From Acidobacteriota bacterium (GTDB lineage: Bacteria > Acidobacteriota > Vicinamibacteria > Vicinamibacterales > 2-12-FULL-66-21), in the NCBI GenBank assembly GCA_013694635.1, contig JACDCA010000150.1, forward strand, positions 1-7,570: 7,570 nt of DNA. The letters run 5' to 3'. The notes beneath the pieces were generated by a model. That model saw nothing but the letters and a program-made list of their open reading frames with translations. It was not told the DNA's origin and searched no databases. This document shows, piece by piece, positions 1-5,510 of the stretch. The position numbers and the translations under genes were made by a program. Position 1 is the first letter of the stretch; every line of letters begins with the position of its first letter.

Positions 1-1152
1 GCCGACGACCGCGCCTTTCGACGAGATGTCCGATACCGCGAGCATGTGGGCGCCCTTCGTGACCGGCATGACCTTTCCGGGTGTCGCACCGAGCGGCAGG
101 AAGTACAGGTTCTGCGACCCCTGGTTCTGCGCGGTGAAATACACCCCGGATCCATCGGCAGCCCAGCGCATTTCCGCCGGCGAGCGATCCCAGTCGCCCG
201 ACACGAGCCGGGGATTCGAGCCGTCGATGTTCATCAGATAGATCTTGCTGTCGACCCAGGTGTCGCGGCTGAAATCGTTGCCGGTGTACGCGACACGCTT
301 GCCATCCGGCGAGATGGACGGATTGCCGTCGGGACCCTTGCGCCGCGTGAGCTGACGGATATTGCCGTCGGCGACGTCCACCGCGTAGATTTCCGACTCA
401 CGCCACTGGTAGTCGTCGGACGCCAGGCGCAGGCCGCTGAACAGGATGCTCTTGCCGTCTGGCGTCCAGTCGCTCCCGGCGTGATCGAAGTTCCCGCTCG
501 TGATCTGACGAGGCGTGCCGCCGATGGCCGGCACGACGAAGACGTGACGGAAGCCGCTGTCGACGAATCCCGTCCGGTCGCGGCGGTAATTCAGCCGTTC
601 GACAATACGCGGCGCTTCGGTCCATTTGGCGCCGGCAGGCGCTTTCGGCAGGCGGATCGGCCAGTTGTTGCGTTCTTCGACGAGCGCCGTAAACGACAGC
701 TGCGTGCCGTCGGGCGCCCAGGCCAGCGCCGTCGGCGCCTGGTCGACGCGGGTGACCTGCGACGTCGCACCCTCGGCGTCCATCCATCGCACGAACACCT
801 GTGAGCCGCGCGGCTCTCCCGGCCCGGTGTAGGCGATGCGGTCGCCCGTCGGTGACCAGCGAGCGCCGGATCCCTTCACGAGAAAGCGGTTGCGGCTGCC
901 GTCCGCGTTCATGACCCACAGGGCCGACTCCCGTCGGTCGTTCATCTTGTCCACCCAGCCGCGGGTATAGATGATCTGCGACCCGTCAGGCGACAGCTGC
1001 GGGTCCGAAACGGTCTCCATCTCGAGGAAGGTTTCGAGGGTCAGCCTGTCGTTGCGCGGTTTTTCGTCGGCGCGCTGCGCCGTTATCGTGGGAGCACCAG
1101 CGACAGCGATCGAACAGGCCGCAGCGAGAGCGAAAACATGCACAGATCTCAT
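1..1152 (-). CDS. Exported S9/prolyl-oligopeptidase-type peptidase, N-terminal part (partial at window edge)
   Basis: Open frame from an ATG at 1152-1150 that runs off the window start after 384 codons without a stop. The ATG is preceded by a good Shine-Dalgarno GGAGG (1164-1160) at 7 nt spacing. The N-terminus is a signal peptide (MRSVHVFALAAACSIAVAGA, probable cleavage near residue 25). What follows is a TolB/PD40-type beta-propeller, with repeats at about residues 50-63 (PQLSPDGSQIIYT), 98-109 (RWSPTGDRIAYT), 145-155, 228-239 (DWTPDGKSILFSG), 279-290 (SISPDGKRVAYTG) and 329-340. In S9 (dipeptidyl-peptidase/acylaminoacyl-peptidase) proteins such a propeller precedes an alpha/beta-hydrolase domain with a Ser-Asp-His triad. 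That domain would lie outside the window, so peptidase activity is inferred. A stand-alone TolB-like propeller is possible but less likely, given the RLTLETFLEMETVSDPQLSPDG opening typical of S9 enzymes. The gene is divergent from modA across only 44 bp. Confidence 0.85.
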   Translation of the reverse strand, partial: MRSVHVFALAAACSIAVAGAPTITAQRADEKPRNDRLTLETFLEMETVSDPQLSPDGSQIIYTRGWVDKMNDRRESALWVMNADGSRNRFLVKGSGARWSPTGDRIAYTGPGEPRGSQVFVRWMDAEGATSQVTRVDQAPTALAWAPDGTQLSFTALVEERNNWPIRLPKAPAGAKWTEAPRIVERLNYRRDRTGFVDSGFRHVFVVPAIGGTPRQITSGNFDHAGSDWTPDGKSILFSGLRLASDDYQWRESEIYAVDVADGNIRQLTRRKGPDGNPSISPDGKRVAYTGNDFSRDTWVDSKIYLMNIDGSNPRLVSGDWDRSPAEMRWAADGSGVYFTAQNQGSQNLYFLPLGATPGKVMPVTKGAHMLAVSDISSKGAVVG

Positions 1153-1159
1153 GGGAAAG

Positions 1160-1164
1160 CCTCC
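1160..1164 (-). promoter_or_regulatory. Ribosome binding site of the S9-type peptidase
   Basis: GGAGG on the minus strand, 7 nt before the ATG at 1152. It fixes the start of the peptidase gene. The whole intergenic space to modA is 44 bp (1153-1196), so the two divergent promoters must overlap each other or reach into the neighbouring coding regions. I see no convincing -35/-10 pair there. Confidence 0.6.
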
Positions 1165-1196
1165 AGCAGCGCGAGGGTAACATAGGGCTGCACTTC

Positions 1197-1988
1197 ATGG
1201 GCCGGGCGCTTTTCTCTTCGTTCTTCGTCGTTGCGATGGTCCATCTGACGGCGATCGTCCAGGCCGGCGGGCATCGACGTGCCCATGAATCCGCGATCAC
1301 CGTCTCGGCAGCCATATCGCTGACCGATGCGCTGCAGGAGATCGCGACGGCCTACCAGACCGCCGGCGGCGGGCCGGTTCGATTCAATTTCGCGGCCTCC
1401 AATGTTCTTGCGCGACAGATCGCGAACGGCGCGCCGGCGGACCTCTTCATCAGCGCCGACCAGGCGCAGATGGACTACGCACAGAAGGCAGGCGCGATTG
1501 ATGTGTCCAGTCGTCGAAACCTGCTCGGAAACCGGCTCGTGATCGTCACGCCAGGCGGCCGTTCGGCGACCGTGTCCCATCCACGGTCACTGCTGGAGGC
1601 CAGGATCCGCCGCATCGCCATCGGCGACCCGGCAGCCGTCCCGGTGGGCACATACGCACGGGCGTTTCTCGAACGAGCCGGCCTGTGGACGGCACTCCAG
1701 CCGAAGCTCCTTCCGCTTGCGAATGCGAGAGCGGCGCTTGGCGCCGCGGAATCCGGCGGCGCCGACGCGGCAATCGTGTACGAGTCGGACGCTGCCGCAT
1801 CCCGCGGGATCGAGATTGCCTTTACCTTCGCGCGCGGGGACGGCCCGCCGATCGTCTATCCGGCAGCGATCGTCGCTCGATCCAGAAACCGGCCATCGGC
1901 GGAAAGGTTCCTGGGCTTTCTGCGGGGGAACGTGGCGACATCGATTTTTCTTCGCTTGAAGTTCGACATTGCGACCCTCGGACCGTGA
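1197..1988 (+). CDS. modA: Molybdate ABC transporter, substrate-binding protein ModA
   Basis: Periplasmic molybdate (or tungstate) binding protein that delivers the oxyanion to ModB. The 263 residues start with a signal peptide (hydrophobic residues 4-22, likely cleavage after VQA at 23). The mature part follows E. coli ModA closely: ITVSAAISLTDALQEIA (34-50), FAASNVLARQIANGAPADLFISAD (65-88), QMDYA, NLLGNRLVIV, IAIGDPAAVPVGTYA (140-154) and AAIVYESDAAASRGI (191-205). The residues expected to contact the oxyanion are visible: Ser41, Ser68, the VPVG segment at 148-151, and Tyr195. The start ATG at 1197 has a weak AGGG 9 nt upstream and fits the signal peptide. It is the first gene of modABC; its TGA (1986-1988) overlaps the modB ATG by one base. 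No ModE site or Moco riboswitch was recognised upstream, where there is almost no room. Tungstate cannot be excluded as substrate from sequence alone. Confidence 0.95.
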   Translation: MGRALFSSFFVVAMVHLTAIVQAGGHRRAHESAITVSAAISLTDALQEIATAYQTAGGGPVRFNFAASNVLARQIANGAPADLFISADQAQMDYAQKAGAIDVSSRRNLLGNRLVIVTPGGRSATVSHPRSLLEARIRRIAIGDPAAVPVGTYARAFLERAGLWTALQPKLLPLANARAALGAAESGGADAAIVYESDAAASRGIEIAFTFARGDGPPIVYPAAIVARSRNRPSAERFLGFLRGNVATSIFLRLKFDIATLGP

Positions 1989-2656
1989 TGCTCGAGATCG
2001 CTCGAATCACGCTGCTGACGGTCGCGATGGCCACCGCCGCGACCATCATCACGCTCCCTGTCGGGTTGTTTCTTGCCTGGGTGCTCGCGCGCGGACGGTT
2101 TCCCGGACGCTCGCTGCTCGAAACCTTCGTGACGCTTCCCCTGGTAATGCCCCCGGTGGCAACGGGACTCCTCCTGCTGATGTTGCTGGCGCCCCGCGGG
2201 CCGCTGGGCGGTCTGTTCGAGCGGTTCGGCATCGAGATCGTGTTCACGTGGAAGGCCGTCGTGATTGCCATGGCGGTCATGGGCTTGCCGCTCCTCGTCC
2301 GCACCGCCCGTGCCGGCTTCGAGCAGGTGGATCGCCGCTACGAGTCCGTCGCGGCGACCCTCGGCGCACGACCGCTGCGGGTGTTTCTCACCGTCACGCT
2401 CCCGCTGGCGTTGCCCGCGGTCGCCGCCGGCGCTGTCTTGAGCTTCGCGCGTGCGGTCGGCGAATTCGGCGCCACCATGATGATCGCCGGAAGTATCCCC
2501 GGCTCCACCCGAACTCTGGCGGTCGCGATCTATTCGTTTGCGGAGACCGGACGCGACACGCAGGCGGCGCAGCTCGTGGCAGTGTCGGCCGGGCTCGCCT
2601 TTGCAGCGTTATGGCTGGCGAACTGGATCACCGGTCGCGCGGGCCTACGCACGTGA
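1988..2656 (+). CDS. modB: Molybdate ABC transporter, permease ModB
   Basis: Inner-membrane permease that forms a homodimeric channel for molybdate, fed by ModA and driven by ModC. It has 222 residues, the usual ModB length, with about five hydrophobic helices (roughly 8-35, 46-68, 88-107, 135-155, 193-215). The EAA loop that docks on the ATPase is ESVAATLGARPLRVFL (119-134), and the ModB/CysT-type signature AVGEFGATMMIAGSIPGSTRT lies at 156-176. The ATG at 1988 overlaps the modA stop (TGATG), a classic translational-coupling arrangement. A longer in-frame reading upstream, from 1685, exists only because modA DNA happens to be open in that frame, so it is rejected as the start. Its TGA (2654-2656) overlaps the modC GTG. 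Confidence 0.95.
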   Translation: MLEIARITLLTVAMATAATIITLPVGLFLAWVLARGRFPGRSLLETFVTLPLVMPPVATGLLLLMLLAPRGPLGGLFERFGIEIVFTWKAVVIAMAVMGLPLLVRTARAGFEQVDRRYESVAATLGARPLRVFLTVTLPLALPAVAAGAVLSFARAVGEFGATMMIAGSIPGSTRTLAVAIYSFAETGRDTQAAQLVAVSAGLAFAALWLANWITGRAGLRT

Positions 2657-3276
2657 TCACGCTGGCCTTCAGACTCCGGCAGGGTAACTTCGAGCTGCGG
2701 CTCGACGAGCAGCTCGCGTCGGGCATCACCGCATTGTTCGGGCCCTCGGGATCGGGCAAAACGACGACCCTCGATGCCATTGCCGGGTTGCGCAATCCCT
2801 CGGGGGGTGTCATCAGCATTCACGACCGCGTGCTCTTCGATGCGCAGCGCCGCATCAACCTGGCGCCGCACGAGCGCCATGTCGGCTACGTCCCGCAGGA
2901 CGTCGCGCTGTTCCCTCACATGAACGCCCGCCGCAACGTGCTCTATGGCAGACGTGCTGGTCAGAAGCTGTCGGTCGATGCCGTCGTCAAGATGCTGGAA
3001 GTCGAAGGGTTGCTCGATCGGCGGGTGGCGGATCTTTCAGGCGGAGAGCGGCAGCGCGTCGCCCTCGCACGCGCGCTGATGTCGGCGCCGGAGCTGCTGC
3101 TGCTCGACGAGCCGCTGGCGGCCGTGGACGTCGAACGCCGGCGCCGTATCCTGCCGTATCTCCTCCGCGTCCGCGACGAGCTGAAGATCCCGGTGGTCTA
3201 CGTGAGTCACGACCGCGCCGAGGTCGACCAACTCGCGGATCGCGTCATCGTGCTGCAGGACGGACGCGCGCGCTGA
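2653..3276 (+). CDS. modC: Molybdate ABC transporter, ATP-binding protein ModC (short form without TOBE/Mop domain)
   Basis: Cytoplasmic ATPase that energises ModB. The GTG at 2653 overlaps the modB stop (GTGA) and gives a normal ABC N-terminus (ITLAFRLRQGNFELRLDEQL). The 207 residues contain all ATPase motifs: Walker A GPSGSGKTT (30-38), Q-loop Gln82 in VGYVPQDVALFPH, signature LSGGERQ (128-134), Walker B ELLLLDEP (147-154), D-loop AAVD (156-159) and switch His186 in VYVSHDRAE. The protein stops at VIVLQDGRAR. Canonical ModC is about 350 residues with a C-terminal TOBE/Mop oxyanion-binding domain, which is absent here. The stop is clean and I see no Mop-like continuation in other frames, so this looks like a naturally short form rather than a fresh frameshift. 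The downstream sequence lacks a T-tract terminator. Confidence 0.93.
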   Translation: MITLAFRLRQGNFELRLDEQLASGITALFGPSGSGKTTTLDAIAGLRNPSGGVISIHDRVLFDAQRRINLAPHERHVGYVPQDVALFPHMNARRNVLYGRRAGQKLSVDAVVKMLEVEGLLDRRVADLSGGERQRVALARALMSAPELLLLDEPLAAVDVERRRRILPYLLRVRDELKIPVVYVSHDRAEVDQLADRVIVLQDGRAR

Positions 3277-3298
3277 GCGAGCTGTCGAACTCGCCTCA
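3274..3298 (+). other. Imperfect inverted repeat at the modC stop
   Basis: GCGAG (3277-3281) pairs with CTCGC (3290-3294). If one C (3295) is bulged out, the pairing extends by TGA/TCA. The hairpin begins at the modC stop codon. No run of T follows, so it is not a standard intrinsic terminator. It may protect the 3' end of the mod transcript or mean nothing. Confidence 0.3.
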
Positions 3299-3305
3299 CA
3301 CGGGC

Positions 3306-3334
3306 TTGTCGACGTTTCAATCCGCTGATAGCAT
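3306..3334 (+). promoter_or_regulatory. Candidate sigma-70-type promoter
   Basis: TTGTCG (3306-3311) and TAGCAT (3329-3334), separated by 17 nt, match the -35 and -10 consensus at four of six positions each. A leader with a strong RBS and an ATG follows at 3353-3365. The start codon leads into antisense remnant DNA, so this promoter may be an orphan, or it may now transcribe the redoxin gene about 300 nt downstream. This is a consensus match by eye only. Confidence 0.35.
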
Positions 3335-3352
3335 CCGCGCCTGTCTTTACCC

Positions 3353-3380
3353 AGGAGAAAGCATGAGCACCTATCACTGG
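3353..3380 (+). other. Orphan RBS and start codon (gene 5' end without a gene)
   Basis: AGGAG (3353-3357), a 5-nt spacer and ATG (3363) make a textbook translation start. The frame continues 76 codons to 3593. From about 3377 onward it is the antisense of a recognisable PD40 fragment, so only the first few codons (MSTYHW) can belong to the original gene. I read this as the surviving 5' end of a gene whose body was lost at a rearrangement point near 3375-3380. No product can be assigned. Confidence 0.35.
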
Positions 3381-3577
3381 CCGGCTGACGAAATCCGGTA
3401 TTTGGCGCCGGTGGCTGGAAAGGGTTCGACGAAGATCCCGGTATCGCGCGCCTGGGCCTCGCCACCGGCGGGCGCAAACGCGGTGTACGCCACCCAGCGG
3501 CCGTCGGGGGAAAACACCGCGTTGGGCGGAAAGGGTGATTGCATACGACCGAAGGGATCAAAGGTAAGAGCCGCGAT
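3374..3577 (-). pseudogene. PD40 beta-propeller fragment (remnant)
   Basis: Between a TGA at 3580-3578 and another at 3376-3374, the minus strand encodes 67 residues with a clear PD40/TolB-like signature: NAVFSPDGRWVAYTA (residues 19-33) followed by GIFVEPFPATGAKYRISSAG (47-66). The pairing of SPDGRW(V/I)AY with VxPFP and K(Y/W)xIS is typical of the propeller at the C-terminus of acidobacterial-type Ser/Thr kinases and their relatives. There is no usable start codon or RBS, and both ends are closed by stops. It is a broken piece of a larger gene, not a small protein. It does not continue the S9-type peptidase elsewhere in the window, whose own repeats differ. Confidence 0.6.
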
Positions 3578-3623
3578 TCACGACAAACGGTAAGTGCCTC
3601 GACTCGATCGACTTTCACGTGAC

Positions 3624-3627
3624 GGAG
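3624..3627 (+). promoter_or_regulatory. Ribosome binding site of the redoxin fusion
   Basis: GGAG lies 6 nt before the ATG at 3634 and decides the start. An in-frame GTG at 3619 lies before this site and has no comparable signal. Confidence 0.55.
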
Positions 3628-3633
3628 CGACGA

Positions 3634-4689
3634 ATGCGAGCTGTTCGCTGCCTGCTAATCATGCCCCCCGTGGTAGTGCTGATGTCGATCATCGCGCCGG
3701 CCGCCCAGGCGCCGCAGAAGATCGACACATCGACGATCGGTCCGCAGGTCGGGGACAGGATTCCGGCGTTTTCCGGGATAGACCAGTTCGGTACGTTTCG
3801 TAGCTTCGCCACGTCGGCCGGTCCCAAAGGGTTGATGCTCGTCTTCTTCCGGTCCGCCGACTGGTGACCGTACTGCAAGACGCAGCTCGTCGAGCTGCAG
3901 GGCCGTCATGCCGAAATCGGCAAACAAGGGCTTGGGCTCGTCGCCATCAGCTACGATCCCCCGGAAACACTGAAGCAGTTCGCTGAGTCGCGCAAGATCA
4001 CTTTTCCTCTGATTTCCGACTCTGGCTCCGCCATCATCAAGCGGTTCGGCCTCCTGAACGAGCAACAGGATCCCAAGAGCCGCACATACGGCGTCCCGCA
4101 CCCGGGCACGTTTATCGTCGATCGCCAGGGCGTCGTCTCGGCGCGTTTCTTCGAGGATGCGTATCAGGAGCGTTACACGGCGGCGGCCATCCTCGCCGCT
4201 CGAGGCGGTTCCCCATCAGGCGTGCCGGCGACGATTGAGACACCCCACCTGACAGTCAACGCGTCGATCACGGAGACCACGGTCGCGCCGGGTGAACGCA
4301 TTTCGGTCGTGGCGCAGATGGTGCCGCGACGCTCGATGCATGTATACGCGCCCGGGAAGCACACCTATCAAGTGGTGCGTCTCGTCATCGACCCCGCGGC
4401 CTGGCTTCGCGTCCACGAGACGAGATATCCGGCGGCGGAGCAGTATCACTTCAAACCGCTGGACGAGCGGGTCGAGGTCTATTCGAAGCCGTTTCGTTTG
4501 ACGCGGGACGTGACGATCCTCGCCACGCCGGACATGCAGAAGCTCATCGCCACCATGCCCACCGTCGTCATCGCCGGCGCGGTGGAATACCAGGCGTGTG
4601 ATGACAAGGTCTGCTACGTGCCGGCTCGGGTGCCGTTCAGTTTTGCGCTGGCCACGCGTTCGCTCGACCGACGGCCGCCGAGGAAATGA
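3634..4689 (+). CDS. Exported redoxin (AhpC/TSA-like) fused to a DsbD N-terminal-like domain; probable selenoprotein with UxxC active site
   Basis: One frame of 351 residues if the TGA at 3865-3867 is read as selenocysteine (residue 78). Residues 1-25 form a signal peptide or anchor (RAVRCLLIMPPVVVLMSIIAPAAQA). Residues 35-190 are a thioredoxin-fold redoxin: VGDRIPAFSGIDQFGTFRSF, then LMLVFFRSADW-U78-PYC81-KTQLVEL, VAISYDPPETLKQFAE, ITFPLISD and the cis-Pro region GVPHPGTFIVDRQGVV (153-168). Close relatives carry CxxC at this spot, so Sec replaces the first Cys. Residues about 203-345 resemble the DsbD N-terminal (PF11412-type) domain, with Cys322 and Cys327 in YQACDDKVCYVPARVPF. The role is probably thiol-disulfide or peroxide reduction outside the cytoplasm, with the C-terminal Cys pair passing electrons to or from the Sec/Cys centre; this is inferred. 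No other stop or frameshift occurs. The alternative is a Cys TGC to TGA nonsense mutation, which would leave two fragments, 3634-3867 and a DsbD-like piece from a GTG at 4222. Confidence 0.72.
3865..3908 (+). promoter_or_regulatory. Candidate bacterial SECIS element with its UGA codon
   Basis: Directly after the TGA (3865-3867), GCAGCTC (3882-3888) pairs perfectly with GAGCTGC (3892-3898) around the loop GTC (3889-3891). The loop starts with G-U, and 21 nt separate the TGA from that G. Bacterial SECIS elements such as fdhF have a short upper stem with G and U in the apical loop at about this distance. A lower stem TGAC (3865-3868) with GTCA (3905-3908) closes the element and includes the UGA. 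A caution is that the codons for QLVELQ are naturally self-complementary (CAGCTC, GAGCTG), so part of the hairpin could come from coding alone. Confidence 0.55.
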
Positions 4690-4924
4690 CGCGGGAATAG
4701 AACAGGCCTGGCCGGGTATTCATCCTGGTGACCGCGCGGCGCGCCCGAGCTGGTCAGCTGTCTCATCTGCGGCCGCCCGGTGGGGTCCGGATCAGGCACG
4801 GCAATTGCGAGGAGGGATTCGAAAGCTCGAAGTCCCCGGTGCGTGGCGTGCCGAATACACCGACGGCCAGGGTACGCATCTCAACGATAACCAGTTTCCC
4901 AGTTTGAGTTCAGGAGAACACAGG
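4690..4924 (+). other. Intergenic stretch with a possible CxxC...CxxC remnant
   Basis: 235 bp between the redoxin stop and the Met-rich gene. No terminator with a T-tract is visible after 4689. The frame 4732-4887 (stop 4888-4890) reads without interruption and holds CLIC (Cys codons at 4759 and 4768) and CVAC (4840 and 4849), a zinc-ribbon-like C-x2-C-x23-C-x2-C. It has no ATG/GTG/TTG start before the first pair and no RBS. It may be chance or a decayed zinc-ribbon gene. No convincing promoter was found for the downstream gene. Confidence 0.25.
4912..4916 (+). promoter_or_regulatory. Ribosome binding site of the Met-rich protein
   Basis: AGGAG with an 8-nt spacer before the ATG at 4925. It separates the true start from the longer open frame that extends upstream to 4598 inside the redoxin gene. 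Confidence 0.65.
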
Positions 4925-5401
4925 ATGAAGAAAGTACTGTCAGCAATGTGCGTGGCCACGATGTTCGGCGTTGGCGCGGGTCTCGCCGCGCAGTCCGACT
5001 CGATGGCCAAGGATCAGATGGACAAGGGGATGATGAAAGACGGTCAGATGAGCGTGTCTGGCTGCGTGACTGCAGGCAAGGGGATGGGTCAATACATGCT
5101 GACCAATGCCATGATGATGGGCGCCCCGATGGCCAAGGACACGATGGCGACCAAGGACAAGATGAAACCTGAGATGAGCGCCGATCACGTGATGAGGTCC
5201 TACGAGCTGGTCGGCGGGACCGATCTGAAAGCCCACGTGGGTCACCAGATCGAGGTCATGGGGACGATGTCGAAGAAGGACATGGACGGCATGGCGAAGA
5301 TGGAAAAGATGGACAAAGACAAGATGAAGGCCGACAAGGACATGAAGGCCATGAAGCTGAACGTCAAGTCCTTCAAGATGATCTCGGCGACCTGTTCGTA
5401 A
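4925..5401 (+). CDS. Small exported Met/Lys/Asp-rich protein, function unknown
   Basis: 158 residues beginning with a signal peptide (MKKVLSAMCVATMFGVGAGL, likely cleavage near residue 22-23), so the product is exported. There are 28 methionines (18%), mostly in KDM/KMD-type clusters at 27-90 and 112-152 such as GMMKDGQM, NAMMMGAPM and KMEKMDKDKM. Two more ordered stretches resemble a small beta-barrel found in exported acidobacterial proteins: VSGCVTAGKGMGQYMLTNA (44-62) and SYELVGGTDLKAHVGHQIEVMGTM (92-115), ending in LNVKSFKMISATCS. Cys47 and Cys157 are the only cysteines after the signal peptide and could form a disulfide linking the core's two ends. Met-rich exported proteins often bind Cu(I) or scavenge oxidants, but nothing here proves that. 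The gene follows the redoxin fusion by 235 bp and ends before a strong terminator. I cannot name a family with certainty. Confidence 0.85.
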   Translation: MKKVLSAMCVATMFGVGAGLAAQSDSMAKDQMDKGMMKDGQMSVSGCVTAGKGMGQYMLTNAMMMGAPMAKDTMATKDKMKPEMSADHVMRSYELVGGTDLKAHVGHQIEVMGTMSKKDMDGMAKMEKMDKDKMKADKDMKAMKLNVKSFKMISATCS

Positions 5402-5486
5402 GCGTTTTTCCGTCGCGTCAGGGCTTTAGCCCTGCAGATAGAGCAACCCTGAAGAGCTGGCTTACGACGGTGTCACGGGGCGCGAG
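5402..5486. other. Convergent intergenic region with a short perfect palindrome
   Basis: CAGGGC (5419-5424), loop TTTA, GCCCTG (5429-5434) forms a compact 6-bp hairpin just after the Met-rich gene's stop. No T-tract follows it, so termination is left to the hairpin at 5479-5510. Short GGGCTnnAGCCC palindromes of this type are often dispersed repeats in GC-rich genomes; copy number here is unknown. Confidence 0.4.
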
Positions 5487-5510
5487 CTACTGGAGCTCGC
5501 GCCTTTTTTT
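5479..5510 (+). terminator. Strong intrinsic terminator
   Basis: A perfect 10-bp stem, GGCGCGAGCT (5479-5488) with AGCTCGCGCC (5494-5503), loop ACTGG, followed by seven T (5504-5510). It ends the transcript of the Met-rich gene. The stem overlaps the last codons and the TAG stop (5489-5487) of the convergent VTT gene. On the minus strand it has no T-tract, so it is expected to work in one direction only. Confidence 0.92.

Noticed and set aside
46..804. Long plus-strand open frame (252 codons) opposite the peptidase
   Set aside because: Antisense shadow: the minus strand has a signal peptide, RBS and repeated SPDG propeller motifs, while the plus-strand translation is Arg/Val-rich with no recognisable motif.
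1178..1183. TAACAT as a -10 box for modA
   Set aside because: No -35 match at a proper distance in the 44-bp gap, and the implied leader would be only a few nucleotides. Too weak to list.
1685..1987. Upstream extension of the modB frame to give a 323-residue protein
   Set aside because: This part overlaps modA in another frame and is Arg-rich. The ATG at 1988 gives the normal ModB length and N-terminus.
1969..2652. Upstream extension of the modC frame to a 435-residue protein
   Set aside because: It lies within modB in another frame and has no domain character. The GTG at 2653 starts a normal ABC ATPase with a GTGA overlap.
3274..3298. Intrinsic terminator after modC
   Set aside because: The hairpin is imperfect and no T-tract follows; kept only as an inverted repeat.
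3868..4221. Treating 3634-3867 and 4222-4689 as two separate genes
   Set aside because: The segment between them encodes the middle of the redoxin fold (VAISYDPPETLKQF, GVPHPGTFIVD) in the same frame, and the GTG at 4222 has no good RBS. One recoded gene explains everything better.
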